A stretch of 64,000 nucleotides of DNA. Origin: Stichopus chloronotus (lineage: Eukaryota > Echinodermata > Holothuroidea > Aspidochirotida > Stichopodidae). Of the stretch, positions 10,726 through 23,406 are shown in pieces. Each line of letters opens with the position of its first letter. The first letter of the stretch is position 1. The notes under the pieces were generated by a model that was not told where the DNA came from, did not search any database, and saw nothing but the letters and a program-made list of their open reading frames with translations. The position numbers and the translations under genes are program-made. The stretch covers positions 28,559,969 through 28,623,968 of the forward strand of contig CM037838.1 of NCBI GenBank assembly GCA_021234535.1. Reading direction: 5' to 3'.

Positions 10726-11441
10726 TGTGTTTAATCTTGGGAGGAAGAGGTGGTGCTTCTTCTTCAGCGCTCTCCACACAACCGCTCTCATATCCGTTTG
10801 CATTTCTTACATGCTCAATTACAGTCTGACTGTTAGTCATTTCTTTCATCATATCATTCGACGAGACTTCCTCCTCGTACCGCAGCCTCTCGCAGCGCAT
10901 CTTCAGGCCGACAGCCTCCGACGGATCCAGGTTGTCGTAGTCGGAGAGCTTCCGTTCGCGGACCTGTCGCTTTTTTAATGGCAGCGGTGGAGGAGTAGAG
11001 TCCGTTATTTCAAACGACGGGATGGCAGTGCCGCTGGTCAGCATCTCCACGGCACTCCGCGGTCTCTGCCCCACTGTGTAATGGATCTGTTCAGAGCTGC
11101 TGGTCTGTGAGAGCAGCTCTACTGAATGTACAGACATTCTTGAGAAGTTGCTGTCTAACGTAACTTGAGAGGAATAGTCTGAGGTGAGACCCTCCATCAT
11201 GTGAACGCTGGATACCGTGCTGCTCTTGAAGGATGCCCCTGACATGCTACTGAGGGTGCTACTGTAGCTGCTGGAGCTTGACTGGTGGGACATCTGACTC
11301 GACCGGCTCTGCACAGAAATGGAACTCCCCGAGAACGACCTGTCGAGAAAATCCGATTTGTGCAATGAGGGCTCGCTGTTGGTGGGAAACTCGATCATCG
11401 ACGCCCTATTTTGCTTGGGTGGTATTGGTGGCCCCTCCGTT
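10726..11441 (-). CDS. RAPGEF1: RAPGEF1 exon 6: large linker exon with three Crk SH3-binding motifs
   Basis: Exon of 716 nt, residues 290-529, phase 2 in and phase 1 out. It opens with TEGPPIPPKQNRA, has PPPLPLKKRQ near the middle (10967-10993) and APPLPPKIKH at its end. All three fit P-x-(L/I)-P-x-K, the Crk N-terminal SH3 consensus that defines C3G. Between the first two motifs lies a strongly Ser-rich block, including SHQSSSSSYSSTLSSMSG. After PPPLPLKK comes RKLSDYDNLDPSEA, comparable with human HPSQYDNISGED, a possible phosphotyrosine site. Human C3G carries a similar series of PPxLPxKKR motifs in this position. Donor ACA/GTAAGA; acceptor TTCCACAG. Confidence 0.95.
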
Positions 11442-14400
11442 CTGTGGAAGAAAGATACAAGAGAAACTGATTTCAAATTAAACTGAATTAAATCCACCAT
11501 GCACTACTTAGCAAGAAAGTAAACAGCTTTCTGACAAGCATCTCTCTCTCACTACCACTGCCCCCTCCTTACTTGCAGAGAAATTTAGTAAATTGGTAGG
11601 TAGTTAAATTTCCAAAATAGCATGACTCGAATCAAAAAGCATGACTCGAATCCGAGGGTAACTTTCCCAAAAATATCAACTTTAGTCCTTTCGAAAGTAC
11701 CGGGATGAAGCTCATTTGATATTCTAGACATCAAAACAACCATGTTTAATATGAACAGCACAGGAGCACTAAGGCATATCCTTACTTATTATTAAACTGA
11801 GACAACTGTCATCTTTTTAGGGTGCTTCCAGCATCTTAACATTTTCTCAAGAATGATCAGATTGAATTTACTCCTTCACTGTCATTATTACTGTTTCACA
11901 AGAAATCTGAACCTGCAACAGAAGTAGCCTTGAACAAAATTTTCAGATTCATTTAAATTCAATACCTCAGAGAACTCAACGACGATGCCTTGAAAGAGAG
12001 TGCGCAAACTCGCTGATGCTGTAACCATAGAATCCAAAAGGCAACATTGGACCGCCGTATGGCAAATCCTAGCCAGCTTCATCAAAACTATTTCATCTTT
12101 TGACAAAGCTTCTGGCAAGAGTGCCGACTAAATTTACTTGTGAGTCTCATTTTTCACAGGGAATTTAAGTATGAGGCACAACCAGCCCTGCCCAAAATCA
12201 TTCAGTGTTTGCAGAACAAGTTACAAGGAGCAATGTTTTTGAAAATACAGGCCAACTTACAAAACGTTGTATTCGATAAATTGCATCCTTGTTTTTGATT
12301 TTTATATTTTTCATTCTCCTTTGCTCCTGTGACCAAAACTGATATATAACATTTTAAATTTAGCAGGCAATTGATATTCTCAGAACGGAGCTCTAAATCA
12401 AGGCATGGAGCGATTCAATTACAACTTTCATGTCAGCAGTTACATGTTGATTTTCCCAGGTCATCACTTTCTCTTTTGCCTGTCCACAAAACTTCCTGCA
12501 GCAAGTTTTATTAGCCAATCCATCCAGTGAGGTGCTATCAGAGTATTGCTTGGAAAACAACTGTCACTTTCACTTTCAAAATTGATGTTGTTTTTTCCCC
12601 CTCTGTTCACTCAAGTCACACCTACAAGGAGTGATGACCAAAAGATACATAGCAGACTGCAAGATATTGCCATGGTAACCATGGCTCATGTTGCTCTTTA
12701 AAGATTCTGGAAGCATTTTCCCTCTCCTGAAAAGTCAAGTCACATAGTCTGCATTGACTCTATAATCTGAGCTAAAAATTCAGAGATGGTCAAATTATGT
12801 CACATTTCACACTTTCTTCTTCCTCTCCCCCCTTCCTTCCCTCTTCCTCCCCCCCCCCCCTTCCCAGTACCCTCTCTTGCCCTGGAGGTTTACTTGTTGA
12901 GCTAATAAACTGTATATTATGCTATTGTTCAAAATCTGGAAAAGTTTTAGCAGGTGAGGACCTCAGGAGAATGGCCCTTGAATTAGTTCTAACAAAGTGA
13001 GGGCATGCAACAAGGGACAAGTTGAAGGTCAATGGAGATTGTTATTCTATAAATGCCATCTGGGATTGGAAAGCATCCAACCAACCAACTCAGTGCAAAT
13101 AATGTACAGTACATCAAAGTCATGTAAACATGTCCACTTTGTATGTTGAGATATGTTGAGCATAAGTTGCAATGATTTAAACTTGATACATAATCTACTT
13201 CACATGTAAGAATTAAGATGACTTTGTTCTCTTGAAAGGTTAGTTGGGAAGGAGGAGAGAGGAAATAATTTCACTTATTACATTCAAAGGGAACACTAGT
13301 TTATGATCGTACTGTGATTGACTGGACATCGACAGAGACACACAGTTATGGATTCAACACAGAATAAAAACAACTTGTTTTTGCAATGGTTCACTTTACC
13401 TCAAGATGAAGCATTGCAACCAGACAGAGATATGTTCATACTTAAATTACTTTTTCTAACAAAAATTACTGCTTTTGAAGAAGTTCGGGGGTTCACACTT
13501 TTTGCAAATTTTTATTGCTCAGATGTGTTACTCACTTTATTGTTAAGTCACATAGAAACACAGGTCTTCAACCAAACCTCAAAATACAGCGTACTTCTCA
13601 TAGTGACCTAACTCTGGCTAGCACCGTCATAGTGCAACCCTTTATCTGCTCTTAACCAAAATAATGTTACATATTTGTCACTCAAATTTACTTCATTTTT
13701 CTATATTATCAACACAATGGCTGAGCATTTGAACTATTCTGTTCTACTGAAGAAATGTAATGTGATAGATATCAGCATAAGTTACATTCAATTAAAACTA
13801 TAAGGAAACTACCATACTGTACAGAAGGTGGCATGTCCTACACTTTTCATGAAGAACAAAAGATTTTCCTTAAATACTTTTTGAGTTCATTTCAAAACTC
13901 ACAGAAAATGTTACATTTACACAATCTGAATAGGTTGGAAAACAATGCTCTAAACCAAGGTAATTTTTCATCCCCCTTTTTTTTTTTTGGTGGGGGGAGA
14001 ACAGGGAGATGAATTTGTGGCTCTTCTATAAATCTTCCCTTGGGTCCAACCTCTCCCAGATGCAAAATGTGTTACCAACATGTGAAGAGAAACACACATC
14101 TGGTAAAGATGAAAACTGGTTTCTTTTCCCATCAGTCTGATAAAAGGTGGACAATGAATTGTGAAGATACATGAACCAACTGACTGGGTTGGTTCTTTTG
14201 TCTGCACAGAAATAATTGGAGCAATAAAAGCAGTCCTGCCTACATAAGTTGTATGAATAGTGACTGACTGAATTTGACAAGCATTTTGAATGGCTTTTTG
14301 ACTATTGCACCGACACAATCAGCAGACAAAGCTTGGATCATACTTCCAAATAGCTTTCCCTTTTATAGTAACCCTTTCTGTCAGAATGTGGCATATAGGG

Positions 14401-16200
14401 CCAACTTTCCATTCATTTTTAGTAATTAACAACCTGGTTTGCTACTACTGGGAACCATGCGTTCTCTATCAACCACAAACATCAAAACAATTACCTCTAA
14501 AACTCTATGATTTTCGTTAACTTCAACATGAATGATGAATGAAATATTTAACGCCCCCCTCTCTTTCTTCTCCGATTCTGCCACGTAAATGTAACTTAAC
14601 AAGCCACAAATGATGCGCTCACTCAGTATACAGGCAATATAAAAATTGTACTACAGAGAGAATTTTTCAACTATGTTGCAGTTACATGCCTCAAATTTTT
14701 TTGAGCGACAACAAAAACGTGTGCCAACTAATATTCCTCCTCAAGTCCCTCCACTGACAACTCCTTTTGCCCATCAAACATCAACAACTGACATCCCCCC
14801 TCCCCTTCCCTCCCTTACTAATCCCTTTCTTCTAGAGGCCTATTAATATATTGCACAGCAATAGCAAAGACCTTGTAAGTCCCTAACAAAATTTGGACAT
14901 AAATATATTTTACAATATCACATGAACAAATTTGCTCACAATTTATAAGGCCACCAGCAGAAAACATCAAATAGAGGATGAGCATCCTGTGTCAAAATTT
15001 TTTTCATAAAATGAAACAATGTGACTTTCCCACTTGTCCCCATATTTTAAACAAATTGTCATCCCTTTCAACGTTCTTTCTTTATTCCTCTGTGTTTGCA
15101 TTAATGTTCCATATCTCAAGACATAACAACTACAAACTTGGAGGAATGTCATCTCAGTGCTAGGTAACGGAAAATGTATCAAACAAGGAACCTTGTCACA
15201 TTCTTTTCTGCTTGGCCAAGATTCTTCACGATTAGAGAATATTTACTAATCACAAACAGAGAAAAAGAGAGAGGTAAGGAAGGAGAGATTGCCAGCAAAT
15301 GCAACAATCAGGATGAAAACAAGATTCATTATCTATTTAGTACATAAACTATGCAAAGAAGTCATCTGCCCCAGTCAGATGCTCTCTTTAGTTGAGGCTA
15401 AAAAAAAAGACAGAACTCCTCGAAAAATGTTTGGAGAAAAGAAAAATCAGGAAATGTCATGGGTACTTGAATTTCAATGCAAACGTGATCAAAATTTTTG
15501 AGTAGGTGACGGATGAATGAAATGGTGAATGTCAAACAAATAAGGAAAAAATTTAGCATTTATCGCAAATCATTTCAGGAACATGTTCAAACGGATGGAG
15601 AAAATGTCATTCCCCTGAAGTCACTTTTGAATTCACAGGATATGGGAAAACTAGTGAAAGTTACGCACACAAAACTGCGGTTTGGTTTGACCTTTATGGA
15701 AAGACTATCCACTTTGGATGACAGGAAAAGAAAGTGATGGACGATTTCTACTTTGCAATCGACTGACCTGTGCAACACTTCCCCTTTCCTTGATGATTCT
15801 AAAATTATAAGTTTGATAAAAATTAGTCACGGGTTAAAAGATCATGTATGATGATGAATTCCCACCCCAACACTGCAAACTTTGTGCCAGCAACATTTGT
15901 CAAATGTTGTTGCAAGCATTTTTTTTTATTTAGTCGACGCAAAACATTTGAAAACCATTTGCATGTTTTATTAAACTTTGATGATGTACATAACAACACA
16001 TAAAACACACCACAAGCATTGTTTACAAGCCTCTGCATTTTTTTAGGCACCATCACTTACCAGTACAAGCACCTGACATGCAGCAACAATCTAAGAAGCA
16101 ACAATGCTACCAGAGGAGACATCAACTTTCTCTTTTGTAAACATGGAAGTCATTATCCAGCCATGCAAAAAGGGGAACCAAAAATAGGAGGAAATCTTAC
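11442..16200. other. RAPGEF1 intron 5
   Basis: About 4.8 kb with no phase-compatible exon. A minus-strand open stretch at 11888-12118 looks protein-like but cannot join exons 5 and 6 in frame (reported as a finding). A 12-nt poly-C lies at 12849-12860 in a pyrimidine-rich run (12815-12870). Other open stretches (13318-13611, 13968-14318, 14646-14846) have no recognisable content. Confidence 0.65.
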
Positions 16201-16416
16201 TCGTCGAGATCAGGAGGAGAAGAACTGAGAAACTGCCTCTCAGGAGATGGATGACAGGATGACGGTGAAGATGACAAATTTGAACCTGGTTGCATAGCAT
16301 TTGGGAGTGACGCGGACCTCTCATCTCTTGAGTTGCTGTTGTAATCAACTGTGGTATCTGACGAATCGCCATGGACCACCATATCTGAGTCATGGGCACC
16401 CGCTGAAGGATCCACA
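16201..16416 (-). CDS. RAPGEF1: RAPGEF1 exon 5: Ser/Asp-rich linker
   Basis: Exon of 216 nt, residues 218-290, phase 2 in and phase 2 out. The product is low-complexity linker: an acidic start (AGAHDSDMVVHGDSSDTT), then NSNSRDERSASLPNAM, and a tail rich in SSP and SPE, finishing in SSSPPDLDE. No globular domain is visible. In vertebrate C3G the corresponding region after the helical domain is also disordered and Ser/Pro-rich. The acceptor is GGTCTAG and the donor is CGA/GTAAGA, so the last Glu is a split codon shared with the next exon. Because the length is divisible by three with matching phases, skipping this exon would keep the frame. Confidence 0.85.
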
Positions 16417-19400
16417 CTAGACCATGAAGTTATAAAGAAAGAAGCAGGGCTGAAATTAAGAGGGCTTTTCAAATTTTTTTTTTTTGTAGGCGCCCACAAC
16501 CAACTGACCTTCTCTGTTGTACGACATCTACTATCTGAAGATCGCCATCCATGCGAGGGTTTTGGATTGCCATTGGTTAGCATCATTACTGTCTATTGAC
16601 AGGGAACGTTAAAATTGACAGGTTGACAAATTTTTCTTCAGCTGGGCTAAAGTGAAGGGGAAGGGGCAGGGCAAGGACCTGTACAAATGTCTAGTCATTT
16701 AAACCAACTTTGTAGTTGTGGACTGGACATTCCTATCACATCAGGCATGCAACAGGACAAAAGTATAGACTTGAGCTTCACCTATAGCATCTAGTATGTA
16801 TTAAATGCTGAGTAGCTTTCAATGGCAGTGCTAGAGATAAAAGAGTTCAGGAGGTAATGCCATGACTAATATATCATTCTTCTCTTTGAAAAGTGTGAAC
16901 ATTTGCACTCATTTTTCTTTTTACCCATGATCAAGCATGTCATTTTTATTTACTTTGATATTTCTCCGGTCTCATTCTATATTTCATTAAAGTGATCTTT
17001 GGACGGACGGCACGAAACGTTCGTGAACACACACCTTACACAGAACCAATAATTCTATTCAAGTGTCAGCACCTGCTTGAAGGGTGCAACTATTCCAGAT
17101 GATTCTTCAATCACCAATCTGGTTGAAGTGATGTCTCTCTATTTAATTGTGATGTCAATATTCACTTCTCCTTCATGACTTGTCTTTGGTTACAAAATTT
17201 AACCTGAATAAAGTATTCCAAACTTTGCACTGATTCTAGAGAAAATCGTTGGTGCCACGAGTGAAAAACCAAGATTGCATTTCAATTCCTCCACTGCGAC
17301 AGCTTTTTCCCCAAGAACGAGCTTTTCTGAGAACATTTGGGATAAGAAAATTTTCTCCTGAGTGCTATCATCATTTGCCAAATATCATGTTGAAAAAAAT
17401 TGTTTCAATGACTGTGTTACAGACTCTGAAAGAGCTTAACTAATTATCTCTCTAGTTTGCGACTGAAATAATCGAAACTTTGACCTTTCGAAGGCCTTGC
17501 AATAGCATGCCAACCTTTACAATGTAATTTGCGGCTTGGAAATTATGGCAATGAAGTCTTTGTTAAGGTTCAGAAAAATTGAGAGAAAAAAAAAAAATCC
17601 TGTGGGAGTATCTCTGGAGACCTTGCTTCTCAAATACCATCTATTTGTCATTGTCTTTATAGTTGCCTTTGCCATTAGAATTTCAAACGTGAGAAAAAAA
17701 TCCTTATTTTTTTTCTCCTCTTTTTAATACTTTATTGCATGAATTGCTGTCATCCTCAGGTGATAAACCCTGAAGGAGCCTGCTGGCTTCTCATTGATTG
17801 TGCCAAACAAGATTCCATGGCACCATATTCTTGAAGCCGTGAGAAAAAAAGAAGTAAAACCAAAACATAAAGGAGAAGTTTTAAGAACTTCCTTTCAATA
17901 TTGTCCTTGCAAGCCTGCAAATGGAATTAAAATCTCTTGTACACTTTATCACAGCATTTTTGCCCGCTGAAGTCACGGTAATGTGATGTAGCACGATTTG
18001 GGAATACACAGGGAAAACGCGACATCAGGTGACGTTTTTCAGCAGTGTTTCGTTGCTACTTGCATATCAGAAAAAAAATTAAAGATAATTGAAAACAACT
18101 ACATAAATTTTTAAATTTATCAATTCATTGATTGTTATTGATTTCTTCGTTGAAAATGTTTACCATCCTAATTTATGTTTTGCTCTATTTTGCTGGAAGC
18201 TTCTTCTCTTAAAGGAAAGGTCATGATGGACGAAGATCATTACCCAATGGTTCAGACCAGCGGATCTATTCCCATACTCTCGCAAAACTAACGTGTAATC
18301 TCCTAGGAAACTGCTTAAAGTCATTAACATTTTATAAATGGCAACCTGCTAAGAGGCATTTAAAAATAGTCATGGACAGCAGACAGATTTCAGATACTCA
18401 GACGGGGATTAAAATGTGCAAATGAACACTCCTTCAGCAAGCACACTACTGCTGCTGATGTCTCGTCAGCAATTTACTTCTTTTGAGCTGTTTAAACAGT
18501 GAGTTGAAGTGGTGTGTAACCAGATGATCCCCTCTGGCATCATAAATGAGTTGTTGTTTGGAATAATTGTAATGTTTTTGTCAACTCAACTCTCTCACAC
18601 ATTTGACTAAAATGTTATCAAAGTGAAAATGAGCAAATCCAACATGTCCTTCCCTTACATGAAGATACCAAATCACTAAAAAATCATTTGTAAGTACTTT
18701 GTGTGGCTGCTGTCAAAAAACTGTTTTTTTTTTCCCTCAAAGTTTAACCAGATTTTAAATAACCGCAGCTACACTGACTATGTGATCTCTTTAACATTTC
18801 AATTTTACTTTAACATTTAATTTGACTTTTGCACTTTGGTCATTTCCTGTGAACCCTTCTACCTTGTTCCCCCCCCCCCCCCCATCAGCCACTAATGATT
18901 CAAATGAAAACATGCCATTCAGAATTACATGATCTACTCCAGAAAGGATGCATGTACTTTTGGCTTGTGGTTCGCAACATCTGTGTACGCCTATGTGACG
19001 ATAAGATATATCACAGCCAACTCGATTGCCGTTTGATGAGAAAGGGTATGCCCATCTTCATTAATCTTCTTGGGGTACTTCTTGCACTTTTCATCATAAA
19101 ATCAATGCTACTTTTTTATTCTCTATATCAACAGACATCATGGAGTCCAGACATCTGGTTAATATTGGCTCTAAAATTATCCCTTTTTCAAGTAATACTT
19201 CTGCAGCACAGGTCGAACTGTCTCTGACCTGGCGTTGACGACGACGCTGGTTCAATTCTTCCAACGCTCTGCTCTGATTTCGAACAGATGATACAACAAA
19301 TGAGCACAGAAAAGGAAAGCGCATTTCGGTGAAAGGACATCTGATAAAGAGTGTCGAGGGAGGTGGGGGATCTGATGGTGGGATGGGTGAGGGAAAGAGG

Positions 19401-20903
19401 GATGGGTAAGAGGAAGTCTAATATATGACATGCATGGATGGCATATGAGGTTGAAAGATGGTCAGTGGTCATGACAGATTTATACATAAATGTGTGAATA
19501 TGCATATTCATAAATGATGACACTTTATATTCATGTAGACATAAAAAAGCTGGTGATAAATACATTAAAGTGACTTTCTATGTTTCACTTGACACTTTGC
19601 ACTCCTGAGGCATTATGAAAGAATAACAGTTTATCTTCAGGGGAAATGCATTCTATCATGGAAAACACTGGTTGGGTGAGATTTGAAAACTTTACGACTT
19701 TTTTGTTCTGCAAAGAACAGACAGGTAACACATGTTAGCAGATTCCTCAGATCATAAAATGGCCTTCAATCTAAATGATATTTAAGTTACAGCAACATTA
19801 ATGTTCACAAGCAAACATGAAAGGGAGAATAGTCCAGGGGTAATCATACTTTGAGCAATGCTCTGCAGATTGGATGGAAATTCAGACCAAGTTGTTGGCT
19901 AAAACCATAAAAAGTCACTTTAAATCGCAACATCATAACACTCACAAATAGACTAAATATTCATTATAAAGTTTGTTGGCCACATCAAGCAGCAAGATCC
20001 ACTGAACAGCACAAGATGGGATTATTAGGAAGACATTGTCGGACAAAAACGTTTTCACAAGATCTCTTTTTTCTGAATAACTGTTGATGACTCACTTCAG
20101 CCTTGTTTCAATTATTTTATCCCCCATACAAATTCATCAGTTGCACATAGGATATCATTTCCTACACTCAGCCTGCTTGATTTCTTTCACATCAGCGTGA
20201 AGAATGCACACAGTCAAGCATTATTTTATTCCATGTGACCGTCATATTGCACCATGTGAGTTTACATGTCCTTAGGGAGCTGTCTGGAAGACGGTTCCAT
20301 CAGGACAGTCTTTGCGTGAATGTTAATCAGACCAAAGGACGTGAATGGTGCATCACTTTGTACAACAAACGATACTGAGATCATTGTCAGGTTATAGATG
20401 GATCAGCAATAACTCGATAAGAACAAGGAGAAGGGGGGATCCATCGCACTCCCTCCCCCCCTCTTCCCTGTGGCAACTCCTCTGTGAATGGAACTCAACT
20501 GTGAATGGAATTTTTGAAGAGCTTGTCTGGCAGATTCTGTGTCTGTGTATTGGTTTAAGATCTCTTGGTATCCATCCACAATTCATTCTACATATCATAA
20601 GGCCACGTCATGTATAAGTGGTCCAACACACGATTCATCTGTCGACTGAAATAGAACAATTTGCATTATCCTTTTCATTAAAGGGTGCACGATATCAACT
20701 TGGAAACCAATTCACCGATTCAAGACAACCCCTATATAATGCTTCTCTGTTCCGAACAGCTAATTATGATTAACTGAACAAAATTACACTAGCCAGTTGA
20801 AAGGTGAATAGCTGGCTGATTCACGCACATGGGACCATGCCTTTAGAGTGGAAACACACAGATACGTGCCAGCGATTGTAATCATCTTGTTTTCTTCACT
20901 TAC
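16417..20903. other. RAPGEF1 intron 4
   Basis: About 4.5 kb. It has a 15-nt poly-C at 18869-18883, several A/T runs, and a CpG-containing minus-strand open stretch around 19200-19290 discussed as a finding. No exon with phases matching exons 4 and 5 was found. Confidence 0.65.
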
Positions 20904-21170
20904 CTTGGAACTGGCAGTGATGATCTCTTCGACTTGTGATCATTGCCAGGGGAGATGCTCAGCCTCTGCTCCTTGTCCTTTAGCTTGTCTATGTACTCCA
21001 CCACCAGTTTATCGACACTCTGCTTGACAGCCTCTGTGATGCCCTTGGCTGAATCCTTTCCACCAGAATCGCCCGTCTCTGACATGCCATGTAGGACTAC
21101 TTTGTCTGCCCAGAGGATGAGCTTGGCAAGATTCTTGTTGACCTCTGAATGATTTGAAAGCATGGACGAA
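20904..21170 (-). CDS. RAPGEF1: RAPGEF1 exon 4: end of the N-terminal helical domain
   Basis: Exon of 267 nt, residues 129-218, phase 2 in and phase 2 out. It contains NKNLAKLILWADKVVLHG, corresponding to human YQSLANLIRWSDQVMLEG. A helical stretch follows, ITEAVKQSVDKLVVEYIDKL, aligning with human IKAVLDGVKELVRLTIEKQ. A charged tail ends in KSKRSSLPVP, where the Ser/Pro-rich linker begins. Between the two conserved blocks is a short Gly/Ser loop (SETGDSGGKD) of about the same length as in human. Acceptor TTCGCAG, donor AAG/GTAAGT. This is one of the two most diagnostic exons in the window. Confidence 0.96.
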
Positions 21171-23294
21171 CTGCGAATAAAAGAGGTTGAGATACGCATT
21201 AATGACAGCAGGCTTCAACCTGGCATAAAGGCTTACAATTCTTCACCGAAAATATTACATACATAGCAAGTTATGATGCAATCAATGGCTATTCTGATGC
21301 AATTGAGAGTGTAGACCAAACAGCTAAAGAGCATTCTACAGGACTTTGCTCCATTAGCCTTTCAAATCTTGATTTCCAATACAGCAATGCTCTTCCCCCA
21401 CCTGCCCCCTCCTTCCTCGTGGTGGTGAAGTGGGCGGTAGACTATGCCGCTGGAGTCAGGTGAGGGTCATTCATTACATCATTCTGGAGATTAAAGTATT
21501 TGATGACACTTGTACATGTATGTACACTATGAATTCATAATGAACCGTGATGTAATCCCCTCCACCTACACTTCTTCCGATGCAATATTTACATCGTTTA
21601 TATCTCACATGTATGTTAACAACAAAGCCTACACTAAACTTGGAATCTGAACACTATGAAAGGTTCACAAGGTCAACACCTTTCACAAGAGCAAGTTCAC
21701 TAAGTAAGCTAGGAAGTCGCTGTCACCGGTGACTGCAACGGGATGAAAGTGTTAGAACCTGTCCGAGACACCTCATCTGTGGAGGGATAGGATGTCATTT
21801 CCTCATTCACCAGATCATCTAGCCTCAGTTAATTTTAATGCCATGCAGAAATTGCTAATTTTTTGTTGAGTCTGGCAACTTGTCGTGAACCCACTTCCTT
21901 TTAAAAAATGTAACACTCTCATCACCCACGAAAAAAATCTACCGCAACTCTGGGAAAAACGTAAGTTTTTTTGTCTTTATATTAAAGATTTATGCTAAAA
22001 ATGATTGAATGCAAGGGTTGTGGGTGGATGATGGAAAGACTGCTTTAGTTTTTTTTATTTTCGACTGTTTAAATTTCTTTTTGCAAAAAACGAAAAAATC
22101 GGTAGTCATCAGAAACAGAAATCTCATCCTACCGCAGTCTTTCTGCATGGGGACCACACACATCCTGTAAAAACCTCGAAAGTACCACACTAACTTACCA
22201 ATTTGAAGGGTTTGACCAAAACTTTCTCAGTTAGCAGAAAATGTTTAAATGTTTGACTAATATCCTAAGGAGTGGGGTTCACAATTAAGGAGAAATTTCA
22301 CACAAACTGTTTTCGGTGCTCACTGCGTTGACTGTCCATTAAACTCAATGCTTTAGCACAGTGGTCTCCAAAGATTTTTGCTGGCTTCCCATCAAGTGCC
22401 GGAAATCTGAAGCATCCCATCTGTACTAGTCATGCCGATTCCGACAAGTAACTTCACTCAGTGTTGAGAGATTCTTTGTCCGAAATCCAATAATGGTGTA
22501 TACTTGTCAAAAATTTGGATTCAGTCTAAGCACAAAACATGTTTTTGCTTTTATTCTATATTAATATTATTATTTTTTTTTATCGAAAAGCTACAGGTCT
22601 CACCCAAATTTTCAGGTGGATGCATCCTACAGTTTGGCGACCGTCGGTTTCAGTGGGTGGGTTCATAGCCTTTATTAAATGCAAATGAGTTGGTCATTTG
22701 AATGAGGATTTCATTGTCAATTGTGTCCACACGTGGATCCAACTCTCTTGTTTGGGACGAGCCAAACTGGTCACACAGTGAAATTTTGGGCAGGGGGAGA
22801 TTTAAAGGGAGCTGAAAGATTGTTCCAGTTCTTAATGCCCTAAGACGTAATTTGGTGTGACAAAGTGTACAATTTTAAAGTTTATCTTTTTCTAAAACTT
22901 TCAAAGGTTAAATGTTATCAACTTTTTTAGCCCACCTTTGGGTGGGGAAATTGTTGTCTCTTCCCCCCCCCCCCTCCTCCCACCTTGGATCTGCCAGTGT
23001 TTATGTCAAATCTAATTCACAAAGTGCTTCTCCTTTATTTCAAGGAAGCAGGAGAGATTACGAAGCAATAATTCTGTGAGACAGGTCTGGGAAGAAATGT
23101 CATCACAAGTAATGGGAAACATCCTTGAACTGCTAATTTGCAACACACAAACCATAAAAACAGATACACATAAACGAACCAATGGCAGCACTTCCTTTTC
23201 AAACACAAAGAGTTTTCGAGCTGTCAAATCCAAGAGGTAACAGCTAGCTCCCTGTTGTTGTGGAGGAGGACTGCTGTGTAATAAGCACTTTTAC
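21171..23294. other. RAPGEF1 intron 3
   Basis: Nothing coding is seen. It holds a 12-nt poly-C (22963-22974) followed by CACCTTGGATCTGCCAGTG, a word that recurs as CCCACCCTGAATCTGCCACTG near 47500, so part of this stretch is a dispersed repeat. Confidence 0.65.
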
Positions 23295-23406
23295 CTTTCA
23301 TCGTGAGTGAGGCAGGTTGTAAGGTGATTGGTCAATTCCATGACCTCTTGTAAGACCTTAGTGGTACTTCCTGGCAACATGACCAAAATATCTTTCTGTA
23401 CAACAT
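23295..23406 (-). CDS. RAPGEF1: RAPGEF1 exon 3: MLPGS helix of the N-terminal domain
   Basis: Exon of 112 nt, residues 92-129, phase 1 in and phase 2 out. It reads VVQKDILVMLPGSTTKVLQE and then VMELTNHLTTCLTHDE. Human C3G has KKVLEMLPGSASKVLEAILP at the same place, so MLPGSxxKVL(E/Q) is conserved. This segment belongs to the N-terminal domain that binds E-cadherin in vertebrate C3G (family knowledge). Acceptor TTTTTCCAG and donor AAG/GTAAAA are both canonical. Codon use and frame are clean, with no stop across either junction. Confidence 0.95.

Noticed and set aside
19241..19262. GGTTCAATTC as a tRNA B box
   Set aside because: No acceptor stem or A box at the proper distance, so no tRNA can be folded.
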